A stretch of DNA of 33,759 nucleotides from DATCKG01 sp036562385. Its GTDB lineage: Bacteria; Bacillota; Sulfobacillia; Symbiobacteriales; Symbiobacteriaceae. Below are positions 7,925 through 16,050 of the stretch, piece after piece. Both the position numbers and the translations under genes were made by a program. Position 1 is the first letter of the stretch, and each line of letters starts with the position of its first letter. The stretch spans positions 1-33,759 of the forward strand of contig DATCKG010000055.1 in assembly GCA_036562385.1 (NCBI GenBank), written 5' to 3'. The notes below the pieces were generated by a model. It ran no database searches and was not told the origin of the DNA. It was given only the letters and a program-made list of their open reading frames with translations.

Positions 7925-8761
7925 TTATGCCCGGACCACCTGCACGGGCTCCTCCCCGAAGCGCCGCAAGGCAGCGTGGAGGGTTGGGCCCACGTACTGG
8001 TTCAGGCGGAATCCGTGCTTAATGGCACAGGTGATGAATCGCTTCGCCTCTGTCACCGCCTCCTCCACGGTCCGGCCCTTGGCCAGTTCGGCGGTGATGG
8101 CAGCCGAATAGGTACAGCCCGCTCCGTGGGTGTAGGTGGTCTCGCACCGCTCTGCCATGAGGAGCGTGAACTGCTTGCCGTCGTACAGCAGGTCCACGGC
8201 CTTTTCGTGCTGCAGCTTGCCGCCGCCCTTGACCAGCACATACTTGGCGCCGGCGGCGTGGATGGCCGCGGCCGCTTCCTTCATATCGTCTACGGTCCGG
8301 ATGGGCGGGCGCCCGGCGAGCTGTGCCGCCTCGAAGAGGTTCGGAGTGACCACGGTGGCCCTGGGCACCAGCAGTTCCCGCAAGGCCGCCGCGGTATCGG
8401 GCTGAAGCACCTCATCGGTACCCTTGCAGACCATGACCGGGTCGATCACCACCCACGGCACCGGGTACCGGTCCAGGGTCCGGGCCACCAGCTCGATCAG
8501 TTCCACCGACCCCAGCATGCCGGTCTTCAGGGCGTCCACCCCGATCCCTTCAAAGACCGTGGTCAGCTGTTTCTCCACGATGGGGAGCGAAACCGGGAAC
8601 ACCTGATGGGCCCAGTGGTTGTGCGGGTCCATGGCCACGATGGTGGTGAGTACGCACATGCCGTAAACGTCCCGTTCCTGGAACGTCTTCAGGTCGGCCT
8701 GGATGCCGGCGCCCCCACTGGTATCCGATCCGGCGATGGTCAGGACTTTCTTCATCACCAA
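7925..8761 (-). CDS. pdxK: Pyridoxine/pyridoxal kinase of the ThiD-like dual-cysteine type
   Basis: Phosphorylates B6 vitamers for pyridoxal phosphate salvage. The N-terminus KVLTIAGSDTSGGAGIQADLKTF and the long stretches VYGMCVLTTIVAMDP and HEKAVDLLYDG resemble B. subtilis PdxK closely and depart from classical HMP-phosphate kinase ThiD. The two cysteines known in this subfamily, one in MVCKG and one in GAGCT, are both present. The start is probably TTG 8761: AAGGAG lies 10 bases upstream and the N-terminus then equals the Bacillus protein in length; ATG 8755 is the alternative. The gene stands as its own small unit between the YugP and rsmB genes. HMP kinase activity cannot be ruled out from sequence. 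Confidence 0.88.
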   Translation of the reverse strand: MVMKKVLTIAGSDTSGGAGIQADLKTFQERDVYGMCVLTTIVAMDPHNHWAHQVFPVSLPIVEKQLTTVFEGIGVDALKTGMLGSVELIELVARTLDRYPVPWVVIDPVMVCKGTDEVLQPDTAAALRELLVPRATVVTPNLFEAAQLAGRPPIRTVDDMKEAAAAIHAAGAKYVLVKGGGKLQHEKAVDLLYDGKQFTLLMAERCETTYTHGAGCTYSAAITAELAKGRTVEEAVTEAKRFITCAIKHGFRLNQYVGPTLHAALRRFGEEPVQVVRA

Positions 8762-8813
8762 GGCGAGGTCTCTCCTTCCGCAGACAGGTGCCGTCTCTTG
8801 CATCACCGTTACT

Positions 8814-8842
8814 TATTGAACACCAGTGCCCGGAAAGGTCAA
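8814..8842 (-). promoter_or_regulatory. Candidate promoter for pdxK
   Basis: Minus-strand TTGACC (8837-8842) is a good -35 box; 17 bases on, TCAATA within TTCAATAAG (8814-8819) is a poor -10 match. It lies about 55 bases upstream of the pdxK start. No TPP riboswitch (CTGAGA-type) sequence is visible in the leader. Confidence 0.4.
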
Positions 8843-8872
8843 CATCCAATCCCGACCCGTCCAAATGGGTCA

Positions 8873-8894
8873 GGGCGGCGCCCAAGCGCCGCCC
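8873..8894 (-). terminator. Hairpin after the YugP-type gene
   Basis: Perfect 9-bp all-GC stem (8873-8881 with 8886-8894) with a 4-base loop, 20 bases after the peptidase stop. No clear U run follows on either strand, so it may be a weak or factor-dependent terminator or an mRNA 3'-end stabiliser. Confidence 0.45.
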
Positions 8895-8913
8895 AGCCTG
8901 CTCATTCCCACAC

Positions 8914-9624
8914 TTATTCGTCCCGGGCCATGCTCCGCAGGAACAGGAGTCGCAGCAGCTGCGACACGGCCGTGGCCGCCGCCGCCACATAGGTGAGGGC
9001 CGCCGCGGTCAGCATGGTACGGGCACCTTTGATCTCCTCCCGGGTCAGGTACCCGCCGCTTTCCAGAATCACCAGGGCCCGCCTGGAGGCATCAAACTCC
9101 ACGGGCAGGGTGATCAGGTAGAAGAACACCGCGAAGGAGAAGGCCAGAATGCCGACGTCCATCATGGTAATGCCGAACGAGTAGCCCTGGAACGCCCCGA
9201 ACAGAATGCCCAGCACCACCAGGAAGGGGCCCATGGTGTCGCCGATCCTGGCCAGCGGGAAGACCAGGTTCCGCATGTTCAGCGGCAGGTAGGAGACATC
9301 GTGCTGAATGGCGTGGCCCACTTCGTGAGCCGCCACCGCGATGGCCGCGATCGAGCTGCTGTTATATGTGGAAGCGGAGAGCCGGACCACCCGGGCCTGA
9401 GGATCGTAGTGGTCCGTCAGGTGGCCGTGCACATACTCCACTGGAATGTCATGGAGGTTGTACTTGGCCAGAATGTCCCGCGCCACGTCTGCGGCCGTCA
9501 CCCCAGAGCGAGTCCGCACCTGGGACCACTCCGCAAACGCGCTGCGCACCCGCGCCTGGGCCCAGAACACCAGGATCATGGCAGGAATGAGGAAGATGAA
9601 GGTCGGGTCCCACAACCAGAACAT
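8914..9624 (-). CDS. YugP-family membrane zinc metallopeptidase
   Basis: 236 aa. An N-terminal membrane helix (about 3-22), the zinc site HEVGH (His100, Glu101, His104), two central helices (about 130-150 and 155-173), a likely third ligand Glu176 in LPVEFDAS, and a C-terminal hydrophobic stretch (about 203-228) match the YugP family (Pfam Zn_peptidase_2). Substrates are unknown. ATG 9624 has GGAGGG 8 bases upstream. In many clostridia a YugP gene stands between fmt and rsmB, so this position is conserved. The 79-base gap to fmt shows no convincing terminator or promoter. Confidence 0.92.
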   Translation of the reverse strand: MFWLWDPTFIFLIPAMILVFWAQARVRSAFAEWSQVRTRSGVTAADVARDILAKYNLHDIPVEYVHGHLTDHYDPQARVVRLSASTYNSSSIAAIAVAAHEVGHAIQHDVSYLPLNMRNLVFPLARIGDTMGPFLVVLGILFGAFQGYSFGITMMDVGILAFSFAVFFYLITLPVEFDASRRALVILESGGYLTREEIKGARTMLTAAALTYVAAAATAVSQLLRLLFLRSMARDE

Positions 9625-9703
9625 GCGCCATGCCCTCCCAACACGGACTCCACTGAACGAATACCGTACTCATCCTGAAGATATTCCTTGACCCGCAAAA
9701 GGT

Positions 9704-10672
9704 TCAGTCATGATCCCATGATTCGATCTCCGGCATCGTGAACTGCGTTCCCACCTTGACGCCGCCGCCGTTGACGTAGGACTGGGCATCCATCCGTGCC
9801 CGGTTGGCCGGCTGCACCTCCTGCACCAGCAGGCAGCCGGAGCCGGTGGCCACCACGAAGCCCTGTCCCTTTTGCAGGGCCACCACCTCGCCCGGGCGCC
9901 CCTGGGCGGGGAAGTCCGGCAAAGGTACAGCCTTCCAAATCTTTAGACTGCCCTTGGGGCCCACGGTATACGCCCCGGGCCACGGATTGAGGGCTCGGAT
10001 CTGATTGAACAGGTCCACAGCGGGACGGGTCCAGTCGATCACCTCGTCGGCCCGCTCCAGCTTGGAGGCGTAGGTGACCCCTTCAGTCGGCTGCGGGATC
10101 CGGGGCGCCGTGCCCTCCTCCAACCGCCGCAGGGTCTCCAGGAGGAGATCCGCCCCCATCCGGGCCAGCCGGTCGTGCACCGTTCCCGCAGTGTCCTCCG
10201 GGAGGATCGGGGTCCGGGCCATCAGGCAGATGTCGCCGGTGTCCATCCCCTCGTCCATCCACATGGTGGTGACCCCGGTTTCCGTGTCACCCGCCATGAT
10301 CGCCCGCTGGATCGGGGCGGCGCCCCGCCACCGGGGCAGAAGGGAGCCGTGTACGTTGATGGACCCCAGCCGGCCGATGGCCAGTGCCTCCTTGGAGAGA
10401 ATCTGGCCGAAGGCCACCACCACCGTCACATCGGGATCCAGGGCCTTCAGCTCCGCCACCACCTCGGGGTTGCGGATCCGTTTGGGCTGAAAGACCCGAA
10501 GACCGTGCTGCAGCGCCAGCCGCTTGACCGGGGACGGCTGCACCCGGCCGCCCCGGCCCACAGGCTTGTCGGGCTGCGTCACCACGCCCACCACGGGGTA
10601 ACCGGCGTCCAGCAGCGCCTGCAGGCTCACCGCCGCAAACTCCGGCGTGCCCATGAACAGGACTTTCAGCAA
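9704..10672 (-). CDS. fmt: Methionyl-tRNA formyltransferase
   Basis: Formylates the initiator Met-tRNA using 10-formyltetrahydrofolate. In 322 residues the catalytic triad is Asn106, His108 (INVHGSLLPRWRGAAPIQ) and Asp144 (MDTGD); the N-terminal Rossmann part starts VLFMGTPEFA, and a C-terminal OB-like domain covers about 210-315. The start codon is TTG at 10672, three bases after the def stop, with GGAGG 8 bases upstream lying inside the def end. Coupling to def makes sense because Def removes the formyl group that Fmt adds. Confidence 0.97.
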   Translation of the reverse strand: MLKVLFMGTPEFAAVSLQALLDAGYPVVGVVTQPDKPVGRGGRVQPSPVKRLALQHGLRVFQPKRIRNPEVVAELKALDPDVTVVVAFGQILSKEALAIGRLGSINVHGSLLPRWRGAAPIQRAIMAGDTETGVTTMWMDEGMDTGDICLMARTPILPEDTAGTVHDRLARMGADLLLETLRRLEEGTAPRIPQPTEGVTYASKLERADEVIDWTRPAVDLFNQIRALNPWPGAYTVGPKGSLKIWKAVPLPDFPAQGRPGEVVALQKGQGFVVATGSGCLLVQEVQPANRARMDAQSYVNGGGVKVGTQFTMPEIESWDHD

Positions 10673-10675
10673 CGG

Positions 10676-11245
10676 TCACTCCTCCTTCGGGTCGAACTCC
10701 GCGCCCACGGCGGCCTCGCTGCCCCCGGCCGGCTGGGCGGCGCCCTGCTCCTCGGCGGCCTCCTCGCCCTCTTCCTCCTCTTCCTTCACCTCGCGGAGGT
10801 TGGTGCACTTGTCGGTGTAGAGGATGCCGTCCAGATGATCGATCTCATGCTGGAAGATCCGGGCCAGCCAGCCGTCCACGTCAAAGTAGACCTTGCGGCC
10901 GTGGCGATCCAGGGCCACCACCTTGATGCGCTCGTACCGGTACACATCGCCCACGTACCCGGGAATGGAAAGACACCCTTCCGTACCCAGGACCCAGCCT
11001 TCCCGGTAGACGATCTCCGGGTTGACCAGCTGCAGCAGCCCCGTCTTCCCGTCCTGGGGATCGATGACGATCACCCGCTTGGACACCCCTACCTGGGGTG
11101 CCGCCAGCCCCACGCCCGGCGCCGCGTACATGGTCTCCGCCATGTCATCCAGCAGTTTCCGGATGCTGGCGTTGACCTTGGTCACAGGCTTGGCCTTCTT
11201 CCGAAGCACAGGATGGGGATCCTTCACGATTTCCAAAATGGCCAT
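10676..11245 (-). CDS. def: Peptide deformylase with acidic C-terminal tail
   Basis: Removes the N-formyl group from new proteins. The three motifs are GVGLAAPQ 44-51, EGCLSIPG with metal ligand Cys91, and HEIDHLDG with His133, Glu134 and His137. The catalytic domain ends near residue 153; another 36 residues, very rich in Glu with Ala/Gly, follow and are not needed for the fold. ATG 11245 has GGAGG about 9 bases upstream. It is directly coupled to fmt downstream; 73 bases separate it from priA. Confidence 0.97.
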   Translation of the reverse strand: MAILEIVKDPHPVLRKKAKPVTKVNASIRKLLDDMAETMYAAPGVGLAAPQVGVSKRVIVIDPQDGKTGLLQLVNPEIVYREGWVLGTEGCLSIPGYVGDVYRYERIKVVALDRHGRKVYFDVDGWLARIFQHEIDHLDGILYTDKCTNLREVKEEEEEGEEAAEEQGAAQPAGGSEAAVGAEFDPKEE

Positions 11246-11318
11246 ATGCGTAACGCCTCCGCTCCCAGCTCACCCGAACCGGCCTTACCGGAGCAGGCCG
11301 TGTTCTCCTGGTATTTCG

Positions 11319-13568
11319 CTACAGCATATTCACGGGGCCCACGTCCACCGAGAGCCGGATGTCCCGGCTCCGCCGCCACCGCCCCCGCCCGGCGGCAAAG
11401 GCCGCCCGCACCTGCGCCGCCATGGTGGTCAGGTCCGCCCCTTTCAGCACCAGGTGGTACCGGTACAGCCCGCGGAGGCGGGGGATCGGCGCCGGCGCCG
11501 GTCCCAGGATCTCCCCGCTGAAGCGGTGCTCCGCCAGCAGGGCGCGTACCGCTTCGGCAGTTTCCCGGACCCGGCTTTCCGCCTCGCCGGCGATCACCAG
11601 GTGGATCAGGTGGCTGAAGGGCGGGTATCCCAGTTGCTCCCGCGCCTCCAGTTCCCGGCGGTAAAAGGCAGCGTAGTCGTGCCGGCTGGCTGCCTGGAGG
11701 CTGTAGTGCTCAGGCTGGTAGGTCTGGACCACCACCCGCCCCGGTTTGCGACCCCGTCCGGCCCGGCCGGCCACCTGCGTCACCAGTTGAAAGGTGCGCT
11801 CCGCGGCCCGGAAGTCGGGCAGGTTCAAGGTGGTATCGGCCAGCACAACCCCCACCAGCGTCACTTCCGGGAAATCCAATCCCTTGGTGACCATCTGGGT
11901 ACCCACCAGCACATCGGTCTCATGGCGGGCGAAGGCTTCCAGAATCGCCGCGTGGGCCCCTTTCCGTCTCGTTGTATCGACGTCCATCCGGGCGACCCGG
12001 ATATGGGGGTAGAGCCGCCGCAGTTCCGCTTCCACCCGCTCGGTCCCGGCGCCCATGTGCCGGATGTACTTGCTCCCGCAGTGCGGGCAGACCCGGGGAA
12101 CCGGCGCCTGATGTTCGCAGTAGTGGCAGGCCAGGTGGTTCTCCCCGAGATGATACGTCATCGCCACCGCACAGTTGGGACACATGATGGCCTGCCCGCA
12201 GGAACGGCACAGGATAAACGTATTGTACCCTCGGCGGTTCAGAAACAGAATCGCCTGTTCACCTGCTGCGAGGGTCTCCTCCAGGGCCTCCTGCAGGGCG
12301 CGGCTGAAGATCGACCGGTTGCCGCTGCGCAGTTCCTCCCGCATGTCCACCAACTGCACCGATGGCATGGGGCGCTGATCCACCCGGTGCTCCAGGGTGA
12401 CCAGCCGGTACAGGCCGGTCTCGGCCTTGTAAAAGGACTCCAGGGCCGGTGTGGCGCTGGCCAGGACCAGCAGGGCCCCCTCCAGCCGCGCCCGCTCCTC
12501 GGCCACCTCCCGGGCATGGTAGCAGGGAGCCTGGCCTTCTTGCTTGTAACTGGACTCGTGTTCCTCGTCCACGATGATGAGACCGACGTTGTCAAACGGC
12601 GCAAAGATCGCGCTGCGGGCCCCCACGACGATGGAGACCTCGCCCCGCCGGATGCGCTGCCATTCATCGTATTTTTCGCCCGCCGAGAGCCCGCTGTGCA
12701 ATACCGCCACGGCGGGCCCGAAGCGGGCCCGGAACCGGCTGATCATCTGCGGCGTGAGGGAGATCTCCGGCACCAGGCAGATGGCCTGCCGTCCCTGCTC
12801 CCGCACGGCCTGAATCGCTCGGAGGAAAAGCTCCGTCTTCCCGGACCCGGTGACGCCATGCAGCAGCACCGGCTGCCGGAAGCTGGGCGGCGCCATCAGT
12901 TCCTGCTGGATGGAAGCCAGGGCCTCCTCTTGCTCACGGGTAAGCACCGGCGGCGGCAGTGTCACCGGCCGGTCGCCGAAGGGATCGCGGCGCCGCACCT
13001 GCTCTGCGGCCACCAGCCAGCCCTTCTGCAGCGCCGCCTTGATCGGATCCCGAATCCCTTCGCCCAGCCGCCGGACCAGTTCGGAGTGGGCCGCCTGGCC
13101 CTGGTTCTCCAGCAGGTACAAAAGCAGCGCCGCCTGCCGGGGCGCCCGGGCCTGCAGCCGCTGGATCAGCACCCGGGCCTCGTCTTCTGGCAGGGCCAGC
13201 CGGTACCAGTGTTCCCGGAGGGTCCGCACCTGCTCCCGCCGTGCCTCGGCGGGCAGCAGCAGCCGGAGGGCCGCCGGATAGGTGGAAAGGTACCGCCGGG
13301 CCGTCCACCGGGCCAGGGCCAGCAGCACCGCCGGAATCGGCGGGATGTCCGAAAGCAGCCCCTGGATGGGCTTGACCGTCACCCCCTCAGGGGGCGCCTC
13401 CGCCGGGCCCAGATAGAGCCCGGCCACCCACCGGTGCCCAAAGGGAACCTTGACCCACTGGCCGGGCTGCAGCTTGCCCACCAGGGACGGAGGTACTTCA
13501 TACGTAAACAGCCGGTCGGTTTCGGCCGCGGCGACATCCACCGCTACCTGCGCCAGTTCAGCGGCCAA
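11319..13568 (-). CDS. priA: Primosomal protein N' (replication restart helicase PriA)
   Basis: Reloads the replisome at stalled forks. 749 aa: DNA-binding N-terminal part about 1-200, Walker A GVTGSGKT 238-245, DEEH box 334-337, and a zinc-binding module with all eight cysteines (454, 457, 463, 466, 481, 484, 494, 497) inserted in the helicase core; VTQVAGRAGRG near the end is motif VI. The first start in frame is TTG 13568, overlapping the coaBC stop by 11 bases; no good Shine-Dalgarno is visible there, so translation may depend on coupling, or a GTG nine codons in may be used. Confidence 0.96.
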   Translation of the reverse strand: MAAELAQVAVDVAAAETDRLFTYEVPPSLVGKLQPGQWVKVPFGHRWVAGLYLGPAEAPPEGVTVKPIQGLLSDIPPIPAVLLALARWTARRYLSTYPAALRLLLPAEARREQVRTLREHWYRLALPEDEARVLIQRLQARAPRQAALLLYLLENQGQAAHSELVRRLGEGIRDPIKAALQKGWLVAAEQVRRRDPFGDRPVTLPPPVLTREQEEALASIQQELMAPPSFRQPVLLHGVTGSGKTELFLRAIQAVREQGRQAICLVPEISLTPQMISRFRARFGPAVAVLHSGLSAGEKYDEWQRIRRGEVSIVVGARSAIFAPFDNVGLIIVDEEHESSYKQEGQAPCYHAREVAEERARLEGALLVLASATPALESFYKAETGLYRLVTLEHRVDQRPMPSVQLVDMREELRSGNRSIFSRALQEALEETLAAGEQAILFLNRRGYNTFILCRSCGQAIMCPNCAVAMTYHLGENHLACHYCEHQAPVPRVCPHCGSKYIRHMGAGTERVEAELRRLYPHIRVARMDVDTTRRKGAHAAILEAFARHETDVLVGTQMVTKGLDFPEVTLVGVVLADTTLNLPDFRAAERTFQLVTQVAGRAGRGRKPGRVVVQTYQPEHYSLQAASRHDYAAFYRRELEAREQLGYPPFSHLIHLVIAGEAESRVRETAEAVRALLAEHRFSGEILGPAPAPIPRLRGLYRYHLVLKGADLTTMAAQVRAAFAAGRGRWRRSRDIRLSVDVGPVNML

Positions 13569-14763
13569 GAAGGGACACCGCCTTGTCCAGGATCCGGTCC
13601 GCTACCTCCGCCTTGGATAGCAGGGGCAGCTCCTCCACTTCGGTGGCGGTGACAAAGGTGACCCGGTTGGTGTCCGTGCCAAAGCCCGCACCCTCCGCGG
13701 TGACATCGTTGGCCACCACGAAGTCCGCGTTCTTGGCGACCAGTTTGGCCCGGGCGTTCTCCACGAGATTGGCCGTCTCCGCGGCAAAGGCGACGGTCAC
13801 CTGGCCCGGACGCTTCCGCCGGCCCAGTTCCGCCATGATGTCCGGATTCTCCACCAGTTCCAGGACCAGGCGCTGGCCCTGCCGCTTGATCTTCTGTTCG
13901 TGATAGACGGCAGGCCGGTAGTCCGCCGGCGCAGCGGCGCCCACAGTAATATCGGTCCCGGGAAAGGCCTCCAGGCAGGCTTCCAGCATCTGCAGGCAGG
14001 ACTCGACCCCTACGAACCGGACCCCCGGGGGCTTGGGCAGAGAGGACGGCCCGCTGACCAGGGTGACGTCGGCCCCCCGGGCCGCCGCGGCCGCCGCAAG
14101 GGCATAGCCCATCTTCCCGGTGGAGCGGTTGCTGATGAACCGCACCGGGTCCAGGGCCTCCCAGGTGGTGCCGGCGGTGATCAGCACCCGGCGCCCCTCC
14201 AGATCCCGGCGGGGCTGCAGGAGCTTTAGCGCTTCCGCCACAATCGCCTCAGGCTCGGGCATCCTTCCCTTGCCATAGAGACCGGAAGCGAGGCGGCCCT
14301 CCTCCGGCTCCATCACCCGCCAGCCCAAGCCGGTCAGGGTGGCGATGTTGCGCTGGGTCAGGGGATGGGCATACATCTCCGCTTCCATGGCGGGGACCAC
14401 CAGCACCGGGCAGCGCACCCCCAGGGCCACCACGGTGATCCAGTCCGAAGCGTGGCCCCCGGCCAGATTGGCGATGGTGTTGGCGGTGGCCGGTGCGATG
14501 ATCAACAGGTCCGCCTGATGGCTCAGATTGACGTGATCGACATGCCCGGTGGTCTGCTCCTGCATCAGTTCAACCCGGACCGGATTGCCCGAGATGGCCT
14601 GGAAAGTCAACGGGGCCACCAGCTTGGTGGCCGCGCGGGTCATGAGCACGTGAACGGAAGCCCCCAGCTTCACCAGCCGCGAGACCACCTCCACGACCTT
14701 GTACGCGGCAATCCCGCCGCTGACCCCTACCAGAATGCACTTGCCTTGCAGCGTCGGCGTCAT
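13558..14763 (-). CDS. coaBC: Bifunctional CoaBC-like flavoprotein with altered decarboxylase site
   Basis: Family role: joins cysteine to 4'-phosphopantothenate (CoaB) and decarboxylates the product (CoaC) in coenzyme A synthesis. 401 aa from ATG 14763, which has AAGGGG upstream. CoaC part 1-185: GVSGGIAAYK 13-22, His77, APATANTIANL 90-100. The usual PAMNxxM motif reads PAMEAEM (Glu127 for Asn), and the usual LACGxxGxGR reads LASGLYGKGR (Ser160 for Cys). CoaB part 188-401: ITAGTTWEALDPVRFISNRS keeps Asn212; ADYRP keeps Asp281; the lysine motif is KIKR 291-294. Synteny (rpoZ-coaBC-priA) supports the name, but decarboxylase activity is doubtful. Confidence 0.9.
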   Translation of the reverse strand: MTPTLQGKCILVGVSGGIAAYKVVEVVSRLVKLGASVHVLMTRAATKLVAPLTFQAISGNPVRVELMQEQTTGHVDHVNLSHQADLLIIAPATANTIANLAGGHASDWITVVALGVRCPVLVVPAMEAEMYAHPLTQRNIATLTGLGWRVMEPEEGRLASGLYGKGRMPEPEAIVAEALKLLQPRRDLEGRRVLITAGTTWEALDPVRFISNRSTGKMGYALAAAAAARGADVTLVSGPSSLPKPPGVRFVGVESCLQMLEACLEAFPGTDITVGAAAPADYRPAVYHEQKIKRQGQRLVLELVENPDIMAELGRRKRPGQVTVAFAAETANLVENARAKLVAKNADFVVANDVTAEGAGFGTDTNRVTFVTATEVEELPLLSKAEVADRILDKAVSLLGR

Positions 14764-14830
14764 GGCTACGGCCCCCTTGCGAAAAGTACGAACCGGGTTC
14801 CATGCGGCATCGCTTCCGTCCGGATCTTGC

Positions 14831-14861
14831 AAGAAAAGGCGCCCGTCTGCGTGGGCGCCTT
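14831..14861 (-). terminator. Intrinsic terminator or attenuator between rpoZ and coaBC
   Basis: A perfect 9-bp stem (14836-14844 with 14853-14861, loop of 8) is followed on the minus strand by TTCTT directly after CCTT, giving the U-rich tail CCTTTTCTT. It lies 26 bases after the rpoZ stop and 72 bases before coaBC. No clear promoter is seen in those 72 bases, so partial read-through is likely. Confidence 0.7.
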
Positions 14862-14887
14862 GCCACCGGGATCGGATGCCGGCAAAA

Positions 14888-15109
14888 TCACCCGTTCGGC
14901 CGGTTGGAAACCTGGGTACGCTCCATATACAGCTTGTCCGCCGCCACCTCTTCCAAAGCGATGGTGACGGGCTTGCTGGACTTGGATTCCACCAGAGGGG
15001 CGCTGCCATCCTGAATCGCCCGCGCCCGCCGGGCCGCCAGGATCACCAGCGAGTACTTGGAATCGACCTTCGTGGCGAGCTCATCCAGAGACGGCTTGAT
15101 CATCGTCAT
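14888..15109 (-). CDS. rpoZ: RNA polymerase omega subunit
   Basis: 73 aa starting MTMIKPSLDEL. Omega helps assemble the beta' subunit. The core DSKYSLVILAARRARAI matches the conserved omega helix that contacts beta', followed by KPVTIALEEVAADKL, which is also conserved. ATG 15109 follows AAGGGG by 6 bases; a second ATG two codons later is possible. The gene overlaps the gmk 3' end by 29 bases in another frame, the same gmk-rpoZ order as in B. subtilis. Confidence 0.95.
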   Translation of the reverse strand: MTMIKPSLDELATKVDSKYSLVILAARRARAIQDGSAPLVESKSSKPVTIALEEVAADKLYMERTQVSNRPNG

Positions 15110-15731
15110 CCAACACCCCTTTCTCCAGCAGGCGATGTATCCACCGGCTGCCGTTGCGGGACATGCGGCAGCGCTCGGCTTCCACAATCGCCCGCAACTG
15201 GCGCACAGCCTCCTTCAGGTCTCGGTTGACCACGACATAATCGTATGTAAGCCCTTCCTGAATCCACCGGGGAGCTTCCCGCAGCCGGCGCTGCACCGCC
15301 TCTTCACTTTCGGTGCCCCGGGCCCGGATCCGCTCCTCCAGGGCCTTCAGAGAGGGCGGAAGGACAAACACGAACACCGCGTCGGGATACCGCTCCCGGA
15401 CCGCCCTGGCACCGACCATGTCGATGTCCAGGATGACGCAGTGTCCCGCCTCGATGGCCTCCTCCACGTACTTCCGCGGCGTACCGTAGTAGTTGCCGTA
15501 GACCTCCGCCCACTCCAGCAGTTCCCCGTTCCGGATCTTGGCCTGAAACTCCTCAGGGGTGCAGAAAAAATAGTCAACCCCGTGAACCTCTCCCGGACGG
15601 GCCTTCCGGGTCGTACACGAGACGGAAAAACGGATATCGGGGGCTTCCGCCAGCAGGGCACGACAAATCGTGCCCTTCCCCACTGCGGAGGGCCCCGTCA
15701 CCACGATCAACAATCCCTTGGATTTTGGCAT
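15081..15731 (-). CDS. gmk: Guanylate kinase
   Basis: Converts GMP to GDP with ATP. 216 aa with P-loop GPSAVGKGT at 13-21, the GMP-binding stretch SCTTRKARPGEVHGVDYFF from about 38, EWAEVYGNYYGTP near 73, and the LID-region arginines in RARGTESEEAVQRRL. ATG 15731 lies 5 bases after the remA stop. The C-terminal tail of about 25 residues is longer than in most guanylate kinases and overlaps the rpoZ start. Confidence 0.97.
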   Translation of the reverse strand: MPKSKGLLIVVTGPSAVGKGTICRALLAEAPDIRFSVSCTTRKARPGEVHGVDYFFCTPEEFQAKIRNGELLEWAEVYGNYYGTPRKYVEEAIEAGHCVILDIDMVGARAVRERYPDAVFVFVLPPSLKALEERIRARGTESEEAVQRRLREAPRWIQEGLTYDYVVVNRDLKEAVRQLRAIVEAERCRMSRNGSRWIHRLLEKGVLDDDDQAVSG

Positions 15732-15736
15732 GTCGC

Positions 15737-16009
15737 TTATTCGTCCTCTTCCTCGCTGGTAATAGGCTCTTTGGAAGTCATCCGGTGCGCCACCGTCTCC
15801 GGCTGAACAGCCGAAAGGACCACGTGCTCGGAGTCGGTGATCACCACCGCGCGGGTCCGACGGCCATAGGTGGCGTCGATCAGGACTCCCTTGTCACGCG
15901 CTTCGGAGATGATCCGCTTGATGGGCGCCGACTCGGGACTGACGATGGCCACGATACGGTGGGCGGCGACGATGTTACCGAAGCCAATATTGACCAGTTT
16001 GATTTCCAC
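15737..16009 (-). CDS. remA: RemA-family DNA-binding regulator (DUF370)
   Basis: 90 aa, from GTG 16009 with GGGAGGA upstream at about 9 bases. KLVNIGFGNIVAAHRIVAIV at the start, then ESAPIKRIISEARDKG and LIDATYGRRTRAVVI, are the family signature. In B. subtilis RemA is a ring-forming DNA-binding activator of biofilm matrix and osmoprotection genes; its targets here are unknown. The open frame extends to 16096, but the conserved start and the ribosome binding site both point to 16009. About 12 acidic residues at the C-terminus lie outside the conserved core. Confidence 0.94.
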   Translation of the reverse strand: MEIKLVNIGFGNIVAAHRIVAIVSPESAPIKRIISEARDKGVLIDATYGRRTRAVVITDSEHVVLSAVQPETVAHRMTSKEPITSEEEDE

Positions 16010-16050
16010 GGCGGGAGTCCTCCCTATTCGCAGGTGCCGCCTGCGGGCAT

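Noticed and set aside
8762..8872. TPP riboswitch upstream of the ThiD-like gene
   Set aside because: No THI-box sequence is present, and the protein resembles PdxK rather than thiamine-pathway ThiD.
11280..11300. Hairpin CGGCCT/AGGCCG between priA and def as terminator
   Set aside because: Only six base pairs with a 9-base loop and no U run on either strand.
11022..13652. Plus-strand open frame of 876 codons
   Set aside because: Antisense shadow of priA and the def start; His/Arg/Gly/Pro-rich with no motif.
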